A stretch of 64,000 nucleotides of DNA, taken from Pseudomonas marginalis (GTDB lineage: Bacteria > Pseudomonadota > Gammaproteobacteria > Pseudomonadales > Pseudomonadaceae). The stretch covers positions 2,790,001 through 2,854,000 of the forward strand of contig NZ_VTFG01000001.1 in NCBI RefSeq assembly GCF_008692035.1. Direction: 5' to 3'. A program made the position numbers and the translations under genes. Shown one piece after another: positions 57,964-64,000 of this stretch (positions are counted from its first letter, which is position 1; each line of letters begins with the position of its first letter). Below the pieces are notes generated by a model. The model saw nothing but the letters and a program-made list of their open reading frames with translations, made no database searches and was not told the DNA's origin.

Positions 57964-59063
57964 TGATGCTCAGGCGACAGGCTTTGGCGATCGGCAGCGT
58001 GCTGCTCAGCGCACTCACGCTGGGTGGCTGGACGCTGTTCAAAGGGAAAGGCAAGCGCCCGCTGCTGCTGTCGGCCCGCGATGATGCAGACGGCAAGCAC
58101 TATGCCGTGGGCTTTCAGCTGGACGGCAAGCAGGTGTTCGCCACCCAGGTCGGCCAGCGCTGCCACGACATCATCAACCACCCGACGCTGCCGATTGCGC
58201 TGTTTGTTGCCCGCCGCCCGGGCACCGAGAGTTACCTGATCGACCTGCGCGATGGCGCGCTGTTGCAAACCCTCACCTCGAACGCCAACCGCCACTTCTA
58301 TGGCCATGCGGTCATCCACAAGAGCGGCGATTGGCTGTACGCCACCGAGAACGACACGTCCGATCCCGGCCGTGGCCTGCTCGGTGTGTACAAGTTCGAA
58401 GGCGAGCGCCTGGTGCACAGCGGCGAGATCTCCACCCATGGCATCGGCCCGCACCAGGTGTCGTGGATGCCCGACGGCGAAACCCTGGCGGTGGCCAACG
58501 GCGGCATTCGCACCGAAGCCGAAAGCCGCGTGGAGATGAACCTCAACGCGATGGAACCGAGCCTGGTGCTGATGCACCGTGACGGCACGCTGATCAGCAA
58601 GGAAACCCTCGGCCAGCAGATGAACAGCGTGCGCCATATGGGCATCGCCAGCGATGGCACCCTTCTCACCGGCCAGCAGTTCATGGGACCGTCCCAGGAG
58701 CGCTCCGAGTTGCTGGCGATCAAGCGCCCGGGCGAGCCGTTCATGGCGTTCCCGGTGGCCGATGAGCAGTTGCAGGCCATGGGGCATTACACCGCCAGCG
58801 TCGCCGTGCACAGCGAATTGCGCCTGGTGGCGTTGACCGCACCCCGTGGCAACCGCTTCTTTATCTGGGACATGGACACTGCCGAGCTGCGCCTGGATGG
58901 ACCGCTGCCCGACTGCGCAGGCGTCGGTGCAGTGGCAGACGGGTTTGTCGTCACCTCGGGCCAAGGGCGTTGCCGCTACTACGATTGCCGCCAGAAACAG
59001 TTGGTCGCCAAACCGTTGGAATTGCCGGCAGGGCTCTGGGATAACCACCTGCATCTGATCTGA
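57963..59063 (+). CDS. DUF1513 secreted beta-propeller-like protein
   Basis: 366 residues from ATG 57963 (the preceding stop shares one base). N-terminus MMLRRQALAIGSVLLSALTL has an RR followed by a hydrophobic stretch and could be a Tat signal. The body has repeated blade-like strands (HAVIHKSGDWLYATENDTSD, HQVSWMPDGETLAVANGGIR, VAVHSELRLVALTAPRGNRF). Family function unknown; it consistently accompanies DUF1111 and imelysin proteins, suggesting a joint periplasmic role in iron handling. A shared terminator follows. Confidence 0.87.
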   Translation: MMLRRQALAIGSVLLSALTLGGWTLFKGKGKRPLLLSARDDADGKHYAVGFQLDGKQVFATQVGQRCHDIINHPTLPIALFVARRPGTESYLIDLRDGALLQTLTSNANRHFYGHAVIHKSGDWLYATENDTSDPGRGLLGVYKFEGERLVHSGEISTHGIGPHQVSWMPDGETLAVANGGIRTEAESRVEMNLNAMEPSLVLMHRDGTLISKETLGQQMNSVRHMGIASDGTLLTGQQFMGPSQERSELLAIKRPGEPFMAFPVADEQLQAMGHYTASVAVHSELRLVALTAPRGNRFFIWDMDTAELRLDGPLPDCAGVGAVADGFVVTSGQGRCRYYDCRQKQLVAKPLELPAGLWDNHLHLI

Positions 59064-59131
59064 GCTGCGTAGATACCGCCTAGCCAACGCCGCGCCCCCG
59101 TAGCAGCCGCGTTGCGGATAAGGTTTGAAAG

Positions 59132-59164
59132 GCAAAAAAAAGGGCCTCGCATCGCAAGGCCCTT
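59132..59164 (-). terminator. terminator at the end of the minus-strand LPS operon
   Basis: On the minus strand AAGGGCCT and AGGCCCTT pair around a 9-base loop and are followed by eight T. On the plus strand it is weaker but may also end the DUF1513 transcript. Confidence 0.85.
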
Positions 59165-59184
59165 CTTCGGGGGTTTGAATCGTT

Positions 59185-59412
59185 TCAACTCTGCGGCCTC
59201 ATCCCTTGGGACATCCCAAACATGAACAACAGCAACTCATGATCAGGCTTGACCGCCGCACTCGCCTTGGCGACCCGGGGCAGCAGGCATTGCCCGCCGC
59301 CTTGCACCGCACTGAGTACCTGTGTGCGAGGTTGCTCCCATGCGGCCAGGGCCAGGGCGGCAATGCCCATCGCCCCGACCAGGAACAGACCTCGTGCTAT
59401 TTCTAGCTTCAT
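59185..59412 (-). CDS. small membrane protein coupled to inaA
   Basis: 75 residues, MKLEIARGLFLVGAMGIAAL onward: a single N-terminal hydrophobic helix (about 8-24), then a soluble tail with one Cys and basic residues. Its ATG overlaps the inaA stop (ATGA), so it is translated with the LPS kinase and is the last gene before the terminator. No family recognised. It may anchor or regulate the kinase or methyltransferase at the inner membrane. Confidence 0.65.
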   Translation of the reverse strand: MKLEIARGLFLVGAMGIAALALAAWEQPRTQVLSAVQGGGQCLLPRVAKASAAVKPDHELLLFMFGMSQGMRPQS

Positions 59413-60128
59413 CTGGTTAAACCCTTGATAGCGCTGCCAAACGCCGTTTCATAAAAGTAGCTGAGTTTTTCCCAGTCGGTGCTGTTCCACGACGAATGGC
59501 GACGCAGCTGCAACATGTCATGGGAGGCTGCCCGATAAGCGGTCAAGCGCTGGCGGCATTTCTCGAAGTCCAGCAGCGCCACTTCCACCTGGGCCGAGTC
59601 GCCCTCGCCCGTCACCCGCACGAAAATATGCTTGATGTACAGGCAACCGTGCTGCCAGCGTCCCTTGTGCATGCGGGCCAGGGTAGCGGCCAACGCCTTG
59701 AGCAAGCGCTCGTGCACCTGCTCGCCATACTGTTCGCGACCACCGGCGGCGTACCAGTTTTCAATTTCGTCGAAGCCGTCGAGGGCGGCGGTCACCAGCA
59801 GCGCCTTCCAGCGGTGCTCGGGGTCACGACGCGCCTCACAAAAGACCATTTCGGGCACGCGAACATCCAGCAGTCGCAGGCCCCTGAGGGCATCCCGCTC
59901 GCGCAGCACCGTGGGGCGTCCGAACGGGTGCAGCCAACTGCGGTAGATATGGCCCGTCTGGCGCTTGCTGTAGAGCAAACGGCCATTGGCGGTCATGACC
60001 CGCTGTACACCACTTTCACCGCCACGCCGGCGATTGGGCTCTTCGACCCATTCGCCTTGCTGACGCCAGAAATAATCGAAGCGTTCTTCGGGAGCTACGT
60101 GACTGCCTGCTACGCACTCAACTGCCAT
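59409..60128 (-). CDS. inaA: LPS core heptose kinase-like protein, InaA/WapQ family
   Basis: 239 residues from ATG 60128 with AGAGG upstream. Eukaryotic-like kinase fold: ATP-binding LYSKRQTGHIYRSWLHPF, catalytic loop MHKGRWQHGCLYIKHIFV and metal-binding DFEK in VALLDFEKCRQRL. LPS kinases of this family phosphorylate core heptose and stabilise the outer membrane. It follows the methyltransferase gene by 4 bases. In P. fluorescens WCS365 the colRS operon is reported to include orf222 and wapQ in this order, matching here. Confidence 0.9.
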   Translation of the reverse strand: MAVECVAGSHVAPEERFDYFWRQQGEWVEEPNRRRGGESGVQRVMTANGRLLYSKRQTGHIYRSWLHPFGRPTVLRERDALRGLRLLDVRVPEMVFCEARRDPEHRWKALLVTAALDGFDEIENWYAAGGREQYGEQVHERLLKALAATLARMHKGRWQHGCLYIKHIFVRVTGEGDSAQVEVALLDFEKCRQRLTAYRAASHDMLQLRRHSSWNSTDWEKLSYFYETAFGSAIKGLTR

Positions 60129-60132
60129 CCTG

Positions 60133-60813
60133 TTACCTCTTGCGCAATACATACACCCGCCACATGGCGTAGAGCGGTATGAAGTCCAGGGATTCCTGAA
60201 CACGGAATCCGGCTTGCTCGAACTCTGATTCAACAGTAGCAGCCGGTAACACAAATCTGTTCTGGTAACCTTCCTGCTCACCTGTCTTGCGACGCTTTCC
60301 TTCCAGACGCTTGCGTTTCCAGGCTTTGAAATTGCCATCGACCCACAGCGAAATGATCACGCTGTCACGGGTAACCCGCTGAAACTCCCGCAGAATTGCC
60401 TGACGGTGCGCCGGATCACCGATGTGGTGGAGCAGGCGCATACAGAAAATGCTGTCGACCGAGTTATCCGGCAAATCGATATCGAAGGCAGATGTCTGCA
60501 AGGGCCGTACCCGTTTCACCACTTCTGCGGGCTGGGCGGCCATCGCGACCTTCAACATGGAGGCCGAATTGTCGGCGCCGATGATCACACGGTTGGGTTT
60601 TTCCGCCAGCAGCGGCCAGAAGCGCCCGGCGCCACACGGCAGGTCCAGCACCAGGCCTGGCTCGCCGGCCATCGCCAACGCGCCACGGGCCAGTTGCTCG
60701 TCGCGTTTGTGGGACAACCGGCGAGCCAGATTGTCCTGATGCTTGAGCAAATATTCGTGGGCGTGCTGGTCGTCGTACTTTTCGGAAAATTCGAGCTTGA
60801 TCGGGGTAGGCAT
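60133..60813 (-). CDS. class I SAM-dependent methyltransferase (orf222-like)
   Basis: 226 residues from ATG 60813 with GGAG upstream (a TTG one codon earlier also exists). Motif I VLDLPCGAGRFWPLL, motif II GADNSASML and the post-II acidic segment define the Rossmann methyltransferase. Basic region WKRKRLEGKRRKTGEQEG suggests contact with phosphate-rich or membrane substrates. Conserved between colS and inaA; in P. fluorescens the gene is called orf222. Predicted to modify the LPS core or lipid; substrate unproven. Confidence 0.88.
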   Translation of the reverse strand: MPTPIKLEFSEKYDDQHAHEYLLKHQDNLARRLSHKRDEQLARGALAMAGEPGLVLDLPCGAGRFWPLLAEKPNRVIIGADNSASMLKVAMAAQPAEVVKRVRPLQTSAFDIDLPDNSVDSIFCMRLLHHIGDPAHRQAILREFQRVTRDSVIISLWVDGNFKAWKRKRLEGKRRKTGEQEGYQNRFVLPAATVESEFEQAGFRVQESLDFIPLYAMWRVYVLRKR

Positions 60814-60881
60814 CAACGGATCTCCAGTTGCTGATGCCTACAACCTTAAGCAGCGTCCTGTGATCAACAGGTCAACCCCTT

Positions 60882-60897
60882 GTGAAAAACTTGTCCT
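60882..60897 (-). promoter_or_regulatory. possible ColR box before the methyltransferase-inaA genes
   Basis: On the minus strand AGGACAAGTTTTTCAC matches the recalled ColR consensus YYNASNNYTTTTTCAC at 10 of 13 fixed positions. It is 69 bases upstream of the methyltransferase start, in the 188-base gap after colS. Confidence 0.45.
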
Positions 60898-61001
60898 GTC
60901 CAATCCCATACATTTCAAGACTTTACAGACACAAGCAATATCATGGGGCCATCTTCGCCGATTTACGGGGATCTCTGGCAGGATAACGGCAGGGGGAACG
61001 C

Positions 61002-62282
61002 TCAGGCGTTGACCTGACTCAACTGGACGTGAAAGCGACAGCCATTGGGCTCCATGGTGCTGAGGGTAACGCTCCAGCCCTGGTTCTCGCAGATGCGCTG
61101 GACCAGTGACAACCCCAACCCCAGGCCCTCACCGCGCTTCTCACTGCCGCGGACGAACGGCTCGAACATCGCTTCGCGCTTGTCTTCGGGAATGCCGACG
61201 CCGCTGTCTTCCACCACAAACCCGGTCGGCTCCAGGGTCAGCCGGATGAAGCCGCTTTCGGTGTAATGCAGGGCATTGCGCAACAGGTTGCCCATCACGG
61301 CATGCAGGAAGGTCGCGTTGTAGCGCGTATCCAGCGGGTCGCCCGGCTGGTAGATCAACTCCAGGCCCTTGTGCTCGATGGGCTCGCGCCAGATGCCGAG
61401 CAGATCATCAGCGACCTGGGACAGATTGGCCTTGGGTGACATGCTGCCGTCATCATGTTGAGCCCGGGCCAGCATCAGGAAGGTTTGTACCAGTTCGCGC
61501 ATTTCTTCGCAGGCCCGGGCGATTCGCTCGACCTGGTTACGCCCACGCTGATCGATAGCCGGGTTTTCCAGCAACAATTCGCAGGAGCTGGCCAGGACCA
61601 TCAAAGGCGTGCGCAGTTCGTGGCTGACATCGCTGGTGAACAACTGCTCACGGGACAATGCCTGGCGCAGGCGCCCCAGCGTGGCGTCGAAGGCCACCGC
61701 CAGCTCACCCACTTCGTCGGCTGCGTAGTCCGGGGCCAGGGGCGGCGCCAGGCCCAGCAACTGGTCGCGGTGCCGCACCTGGCGGGCCAGGCGCACCACC
61801 GGCGCCATCACTTTACGGGCCAGCACCCAGCCGAGGAATACCGCCAGCGCCAGGCTGAGCACGAAGCCCACCAGCACCACGGCAAACAGCACGCGCTCGC
61901 GCTCTTCGAAATCGCTTTGATCCTGCAGCAGCACATAGCGCCGACCGTCGACCACTTCGACCATGGCGTGGTACGACAGCGCCTCGCGAAACACCTCATG
62001 AAACCCTGGTTCCAGATGCCGCAGGTCCTTGGGCAATTCAAAATCCCCCGGGCCACCGCTGAAGTAAAACAGCTGGTCGGGCTCGGGCCGGTGCCGCCAG
62101 TCCTCGACGGTGTCCATCAGCAGCAGGCGCTGCAGGTCACCGCCCAAGCCTGCCGAGATCAACTTCTCTTCCACCAGGTGCACGGTGGCGACGATGCCCA
62201 TGGCGAAGGCCCCCGCCACCAACGCACTCATCAAGGCAAAGGCGATGATGATCCGCTGGGCAAGGCTTTGCTTAAACTCCAT
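61002..62282 (-). CDS. colS: sensor histidine kinase ColS
   Basis: 426 residues from ATG 62282 (MEFKQSLAQRIIIAFALMSA), overlapping colR by 11 bases. Two membrane segments (about 10-33 and 140-162) flank a ~100-residue periplasmic sensor containing HLVE after the first segment and an ExxE in FEERER before the second, the pattern of metal-binding Glu/His residues reported for P. putida ColS, which senses excess zinc and iron. Kinase core: SHELRTPLMVLASSCELLLE, N box NLLRNALHYTES, and EGLGLGLSLV. Metal sensing is inferred from this. Confidence 0.93.
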   Translation of the reverse strand: MEFKQSLAQRIIIAFALMSALVAGAFAMGIVATVHLVEEKLISAGLGGDLQRLLLMDTVEDWRHRPEPDQLFYFSGGPGDFELPKDLRHLEPGFHEVFREALSYHAMVEVVDGRRYVLLQDQSDFEERERVLFAVVLVGFVLSLALAVFLGWVLARKVMAPVVRLARQVRHRDQLLGLAPPLAPDYAADEVGELAVAFDATLGRLRQALSREQLFTSDVSHELRTPLMVLASSCELLLENPAIDQRGRNQVERIARACEEMRELVQTFLMLARAQHDDGSMSPKANLSQVADDLLGIWREPIEHKGLELIYQPGDPLDTRYNATFLHAVMGNLLRNALHYTESGFIRLTLEPTGFVVEDSGVGIPEDKREAMFEPFVRGSEKRGEGLGLGLSLVQRICENQGWSVTLSTMEPNGCRFHVQLSQVNA

Positions 62283-62955
62283 CACGGCCCTCGGCCAGGC
62301 GGTAACCCACACCATGCACGGTTTGCAGCAACGGCTTGGCGAACGGCTTATCGATCACCTGGCGCAACTGGTGCACGTGGCTGCGCAGGCTGTCGCTGTC
62401 CGGGCAGTCATCGCCCCACAGCGCCTCTTCCAGCACTTCCCGACGCAGTACGTGGGGACTTTTCTGCATCAAGACCGCGAGCAGCTTGAGGCCGACCGGG
62501 TTGAGCTTGAGCAGGCGCCCTTCGCGGGTCACTTCCAGGGTATCGAGGTCGTAATTCAGATCGGCCACTTGCAGGGCACGGCGACCGCCGCCTTGGGCCC
62601 GGCGCAGCACCGCTTCGATGCGCGCGGCCAGTTCCGACAGGGCAAACGGTTTGAGCAAGTAATCGTCGGCACCGGACTTGAAGCCCTGCAGCCGGTCATC
62701 CAACTGGTCGCGGGCGGTCAGCATGATCACTGGCGTGTCGCGGCGCGCGTCTTCACGCAGGCGTTTGCACAGGGTGTAGCCATCGATGCCAGGCAGCATG
62801 ATGTCGAGCACGATCAAGTCATAATGCTCGGTGGCGGCCAGGTGCAGACCCGACAAACCGTCCTGCGCACAGTCCACGGTGTAGCCTTTTAGCCCCAGGT
62901 AGTCGGCCAGGTTGGCCAGAATATCGCGGTTGTCTTCAACCAATAGAATTCGCAT
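62272..62955 (-). CDS. colR: OmpR-family response regulator ColR
   Basis: 227 residues. Receiver domain with VEDNRDI acidic pocket, phospho-acceptor Asp in LIVLDIMLPGIDG and conserved Lys in LLKPFALSEL; winged-helix DNA-binding domain with REVLEEALWGDDCPDSDSLR, RSHVHQLRQVIDKPF and the HGVGYRL wing. ColR activates membrane-stress, LPS-modification and phospholipid genes. It forms an operon with colS and the methyltransferase, and is divergent from the LTA-synthase-family gene across a region with a ColR-like box. Confidence 0.93.
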   Translation of the reverse strand: MRILLVEDNRDILANLADYLGLKGYTVDCAQDGLSGLHLAATEHYDLIVLDIMLPGIDGYTLCKRLREDARRDTPVIMLTARDQLDDRLQGFKSGADDYLLKPFALSELAARIEAVLRRAQGGGRRALQVADLNYDLDTLEVTREGRLLKLNPVGLKLLAVLMQKSPHVLRREVLEEALWGDDCPDSDSLRSHVHQLRQVIDKPFAKPLLQTVHGVGYRLAEGRDGV

Positions 62956-63072
62956 GGGCAGTGTCTCCGTACGCGGTAACGGCCGTGTTGGCTCGCGCAG
63001 CTTAAGGCCAAGTGTGGCTCAGGGATAGAGCGGAAAGGCGTGCCAATAAAGGTTTTCAACCGATTCAGCCTA

Positions 63073-63088
63073 CCAACGAGTTTTTCAC
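63073..63088 (+). promoter_or_regulatory. ColR-like box in the LTA-synthase gene promoter
   Basis: CCAACGAGTTTTTCAC matches the recalled ColR consensus YYNASNNYTTTTTCAC at 12 of 13 fixed positions. A TACAGT hexamer (63108-63113) lies 19 bases downstream, so the box would overlay the -35 region, the usual place for OmpR-type activators. It is 68 bases before the ATG. Confidence 0.65.
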
Positions 63089-63156
63089 TATAGCTTCACA
63101 AACTGACTACAGTGTCAGGCAGAAGATCGCCCCCCATTGATATAAGGAACATGGAC

Positions 63157-64000
63157 ATGGGGTTTCTCAAGACGGCGCCAATGCGCTATCTGCTGTTGGT
63201 AACCGGTGCCTGGCTGGTTATTTTCCTGCTCACTCGCAGCGTGCTGCTCATCACTCATTTGGATGAAGTCGGCGGCAACCTGTTGCCGGTGTTTGGCGTG
63301 GGCCTGCTGTACGACCTGGGTTTCCTGGCCTATGCGGCACTGCCGCTGGGCCTGTATTTGCTGCTGTGCCCACCCGCGCTGTGGCGCCGTCGCGGTCACC
63401 GCTGGTTCCTGCAGGCCGTGCTCACCGTCAGCCTGTTCGCCATGCTGTTTACCTCGGTGGCCGAGTGGCTGTTCTGGGATGAATTCGGCGTGCGCTTCAA
63501 CTTCATTGCCGTCGATTACCTGGTGTACTCCGACGAGGTGTTGAACAACCTGCTCGAGTCCTACCCGATCGGCAAACTGCTGAGCCTGCTCGCCATGCTG
63601 GCGATTGTCTTGAGCCTGGCCTTGCGCAAGCCGTTCAATGCGGCGATGAACGCCCCACTGCCGCCGATGCGTGGTCGTCTGGTGAATGCCCTGGCCCTGT
63701 TGGTGATTGCTGGCCTCAGCCTGCAACTGATCAGCCAGGACAGCCCGCGAGCCCAGGGCGGCAACGCCTACAAGAACGAACTGGCCAGCAATGGTCCGTA
63801 TCAGTTTTTCGCCGCATTCCGTAACAACGAGCTGGATTACTCACAGTTCTACAAAAGCCTGCCGACCGAGGTTATCGCCAAGCAACTGCGTGCAGAACTC
63901 AGCGAACCCAACGCACGCTTTATCGGCCGGGACCCGCTGGATATTCGCCGTGCCATCAGCAACCCGGGCACGCCGCGCAAACCCAATGTCGTGCTGGTGA
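63157..64000 (+). CDS. LTA synthase/alkaline phosphatase-superfamily membrane protein (3' end outside window)
   Basis: 281 residues visible from ATG 63157 (an in-frame ATG at 63151 is too close to AAGGA). Five hydrophobic segments (LLLVTGAWLVIFLLTRSVLL, LLYDLGFLAYAALPLGLYLL, FLQAVLTVSLFAMLFTSVAE, LLSMLAMLAIVLSLAL, LVNALALLVIAGLSLQL) then a periplasmic linker leading to KPNVVLV, the first strand of the sulfatase-like catalytic domain, where the window ends. The YDLGF segment is typical of LtaS-type enzymes. In Gram-negatives such proteins transfer phosphoglycerol or phosphoethanolamine to envelope glycans. Divergent from colR, with a ColR-like box. Confidence 0.88.
   Translation, partial: MGFLKTAPMRYLLLVTGAWLVIFLLTRSVLLITHLDEVGGNLLPVFGVGLLYDLGFLAYAALPLGLYLLLCPPALWRRRGHRWFLQAVLTVSLFAMLFTSVAEWLFWDEFGVRFNFIAVDYLVYSDEVLNNLLESYPIGKLLSLLAMLAIVLSLALRKPFNAAMNAPLPPMRGRLVNALALLVIAGLSLQLISQDSPRAQGGNAYKNELASNGPYQFFAAFRNNELDYSQFYKSLPTEVIAKQLRAELSEPNARFIGRDPLDIRRAISNPGTPRKPNVVLV

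Overview
The window is a high-GC stretch of a Pseudomonas chromosome, most likely from the P. fluorescens group. The evidence is the gene content (MvaT, GtrS/GltR, Entner-Doudoroff genes, ColRS, HexR and Fur sites), recurring GTGGGAGGGGGCTTGC-type REP/REPIN elements, and gene order matching several blocks that I recall from P. aeruginosa (synteny statements are from memory, not searched). It holds 57 protein genes, two of them cut by the window edges. I see no RNA gene, prophage, insertion sequence or CRISPR array. Nearly all of it looks like core chromosome.

Layout. 1-11.5 kb: yajQ (partial), panE, an orphan membrane histidine kinase, a PduO-type corrinoid adenosyltransferase, a Nudix-ThiE fusion, argJ, secA, dciA and a HerA-like ATPase. 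11.7-19 kb: a PctA-like amino-acid chemoreceptor, a glycosyltransferase/DUF2334 deacetylase pair whose 3' end overlaps a small antisense gene, purU, mvaT and sbcB. 19-25.8 kb: a six-gene, mostly stop-start-overlapping operon RDD, SpoIIM-like, DUF4129, DUF4350, MoxR ATPase, DUF58; this is the least understood conserved system here. 25.8-32 kb: a PilZ protein, a small lipoprotein, pykA, an enoyl-CoA hydratase with an iron-sulfur flavin reductase, and class I fumarase.

32-40.4 kb: a DctB/DctD (MifS/MifR)-type two-component system followed by the 2-oxoglutarate permease kgtP. Between them lie a sigma-54 promoter and two helically phased upstream palindromes. Then come a COG4705 membrane protein, a flavin reductase-like protein, a small unknown, a monooxygenase-fold protein and a divergent AraC regulator with an inverted-repeat-rich intergenic region. 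40.4-46.7 kb: the glucose block gtrS-gltR-glk-edd, divergent from gap, with two HexR-type sites between edd and gap. 46.7-51.9 kb: a heme-uptake cell-surface signalling locus (ECF sigma, anti-sigma, STN-containing TonB receptor) plus a HemO-type heme oxygenase, with two Fur-like boxes.

52-64 kb: a DUF454 protein, a second dCache chemoreceptor, a nitroreductase, a DUF1111-imelysin-DUF1513 operon, then on the minus strand colR-colS-methyltransferase-inaA(wapQ)-small membrane protein, an outer-membrane-stress and LPS-modification module. Divergent from colR is an LTA-synthase-family gene with a ColR-like box in its promoter.

Themes are central carbon metabolism (Entner-Doudoroff, pyruvate kinase, fumarase, 2-oxoglutarate uptake), envelope homeostasis (ColRS, LPS kinase, LtaS-like, SecA), iron/heme acquisition and environmental sensing.
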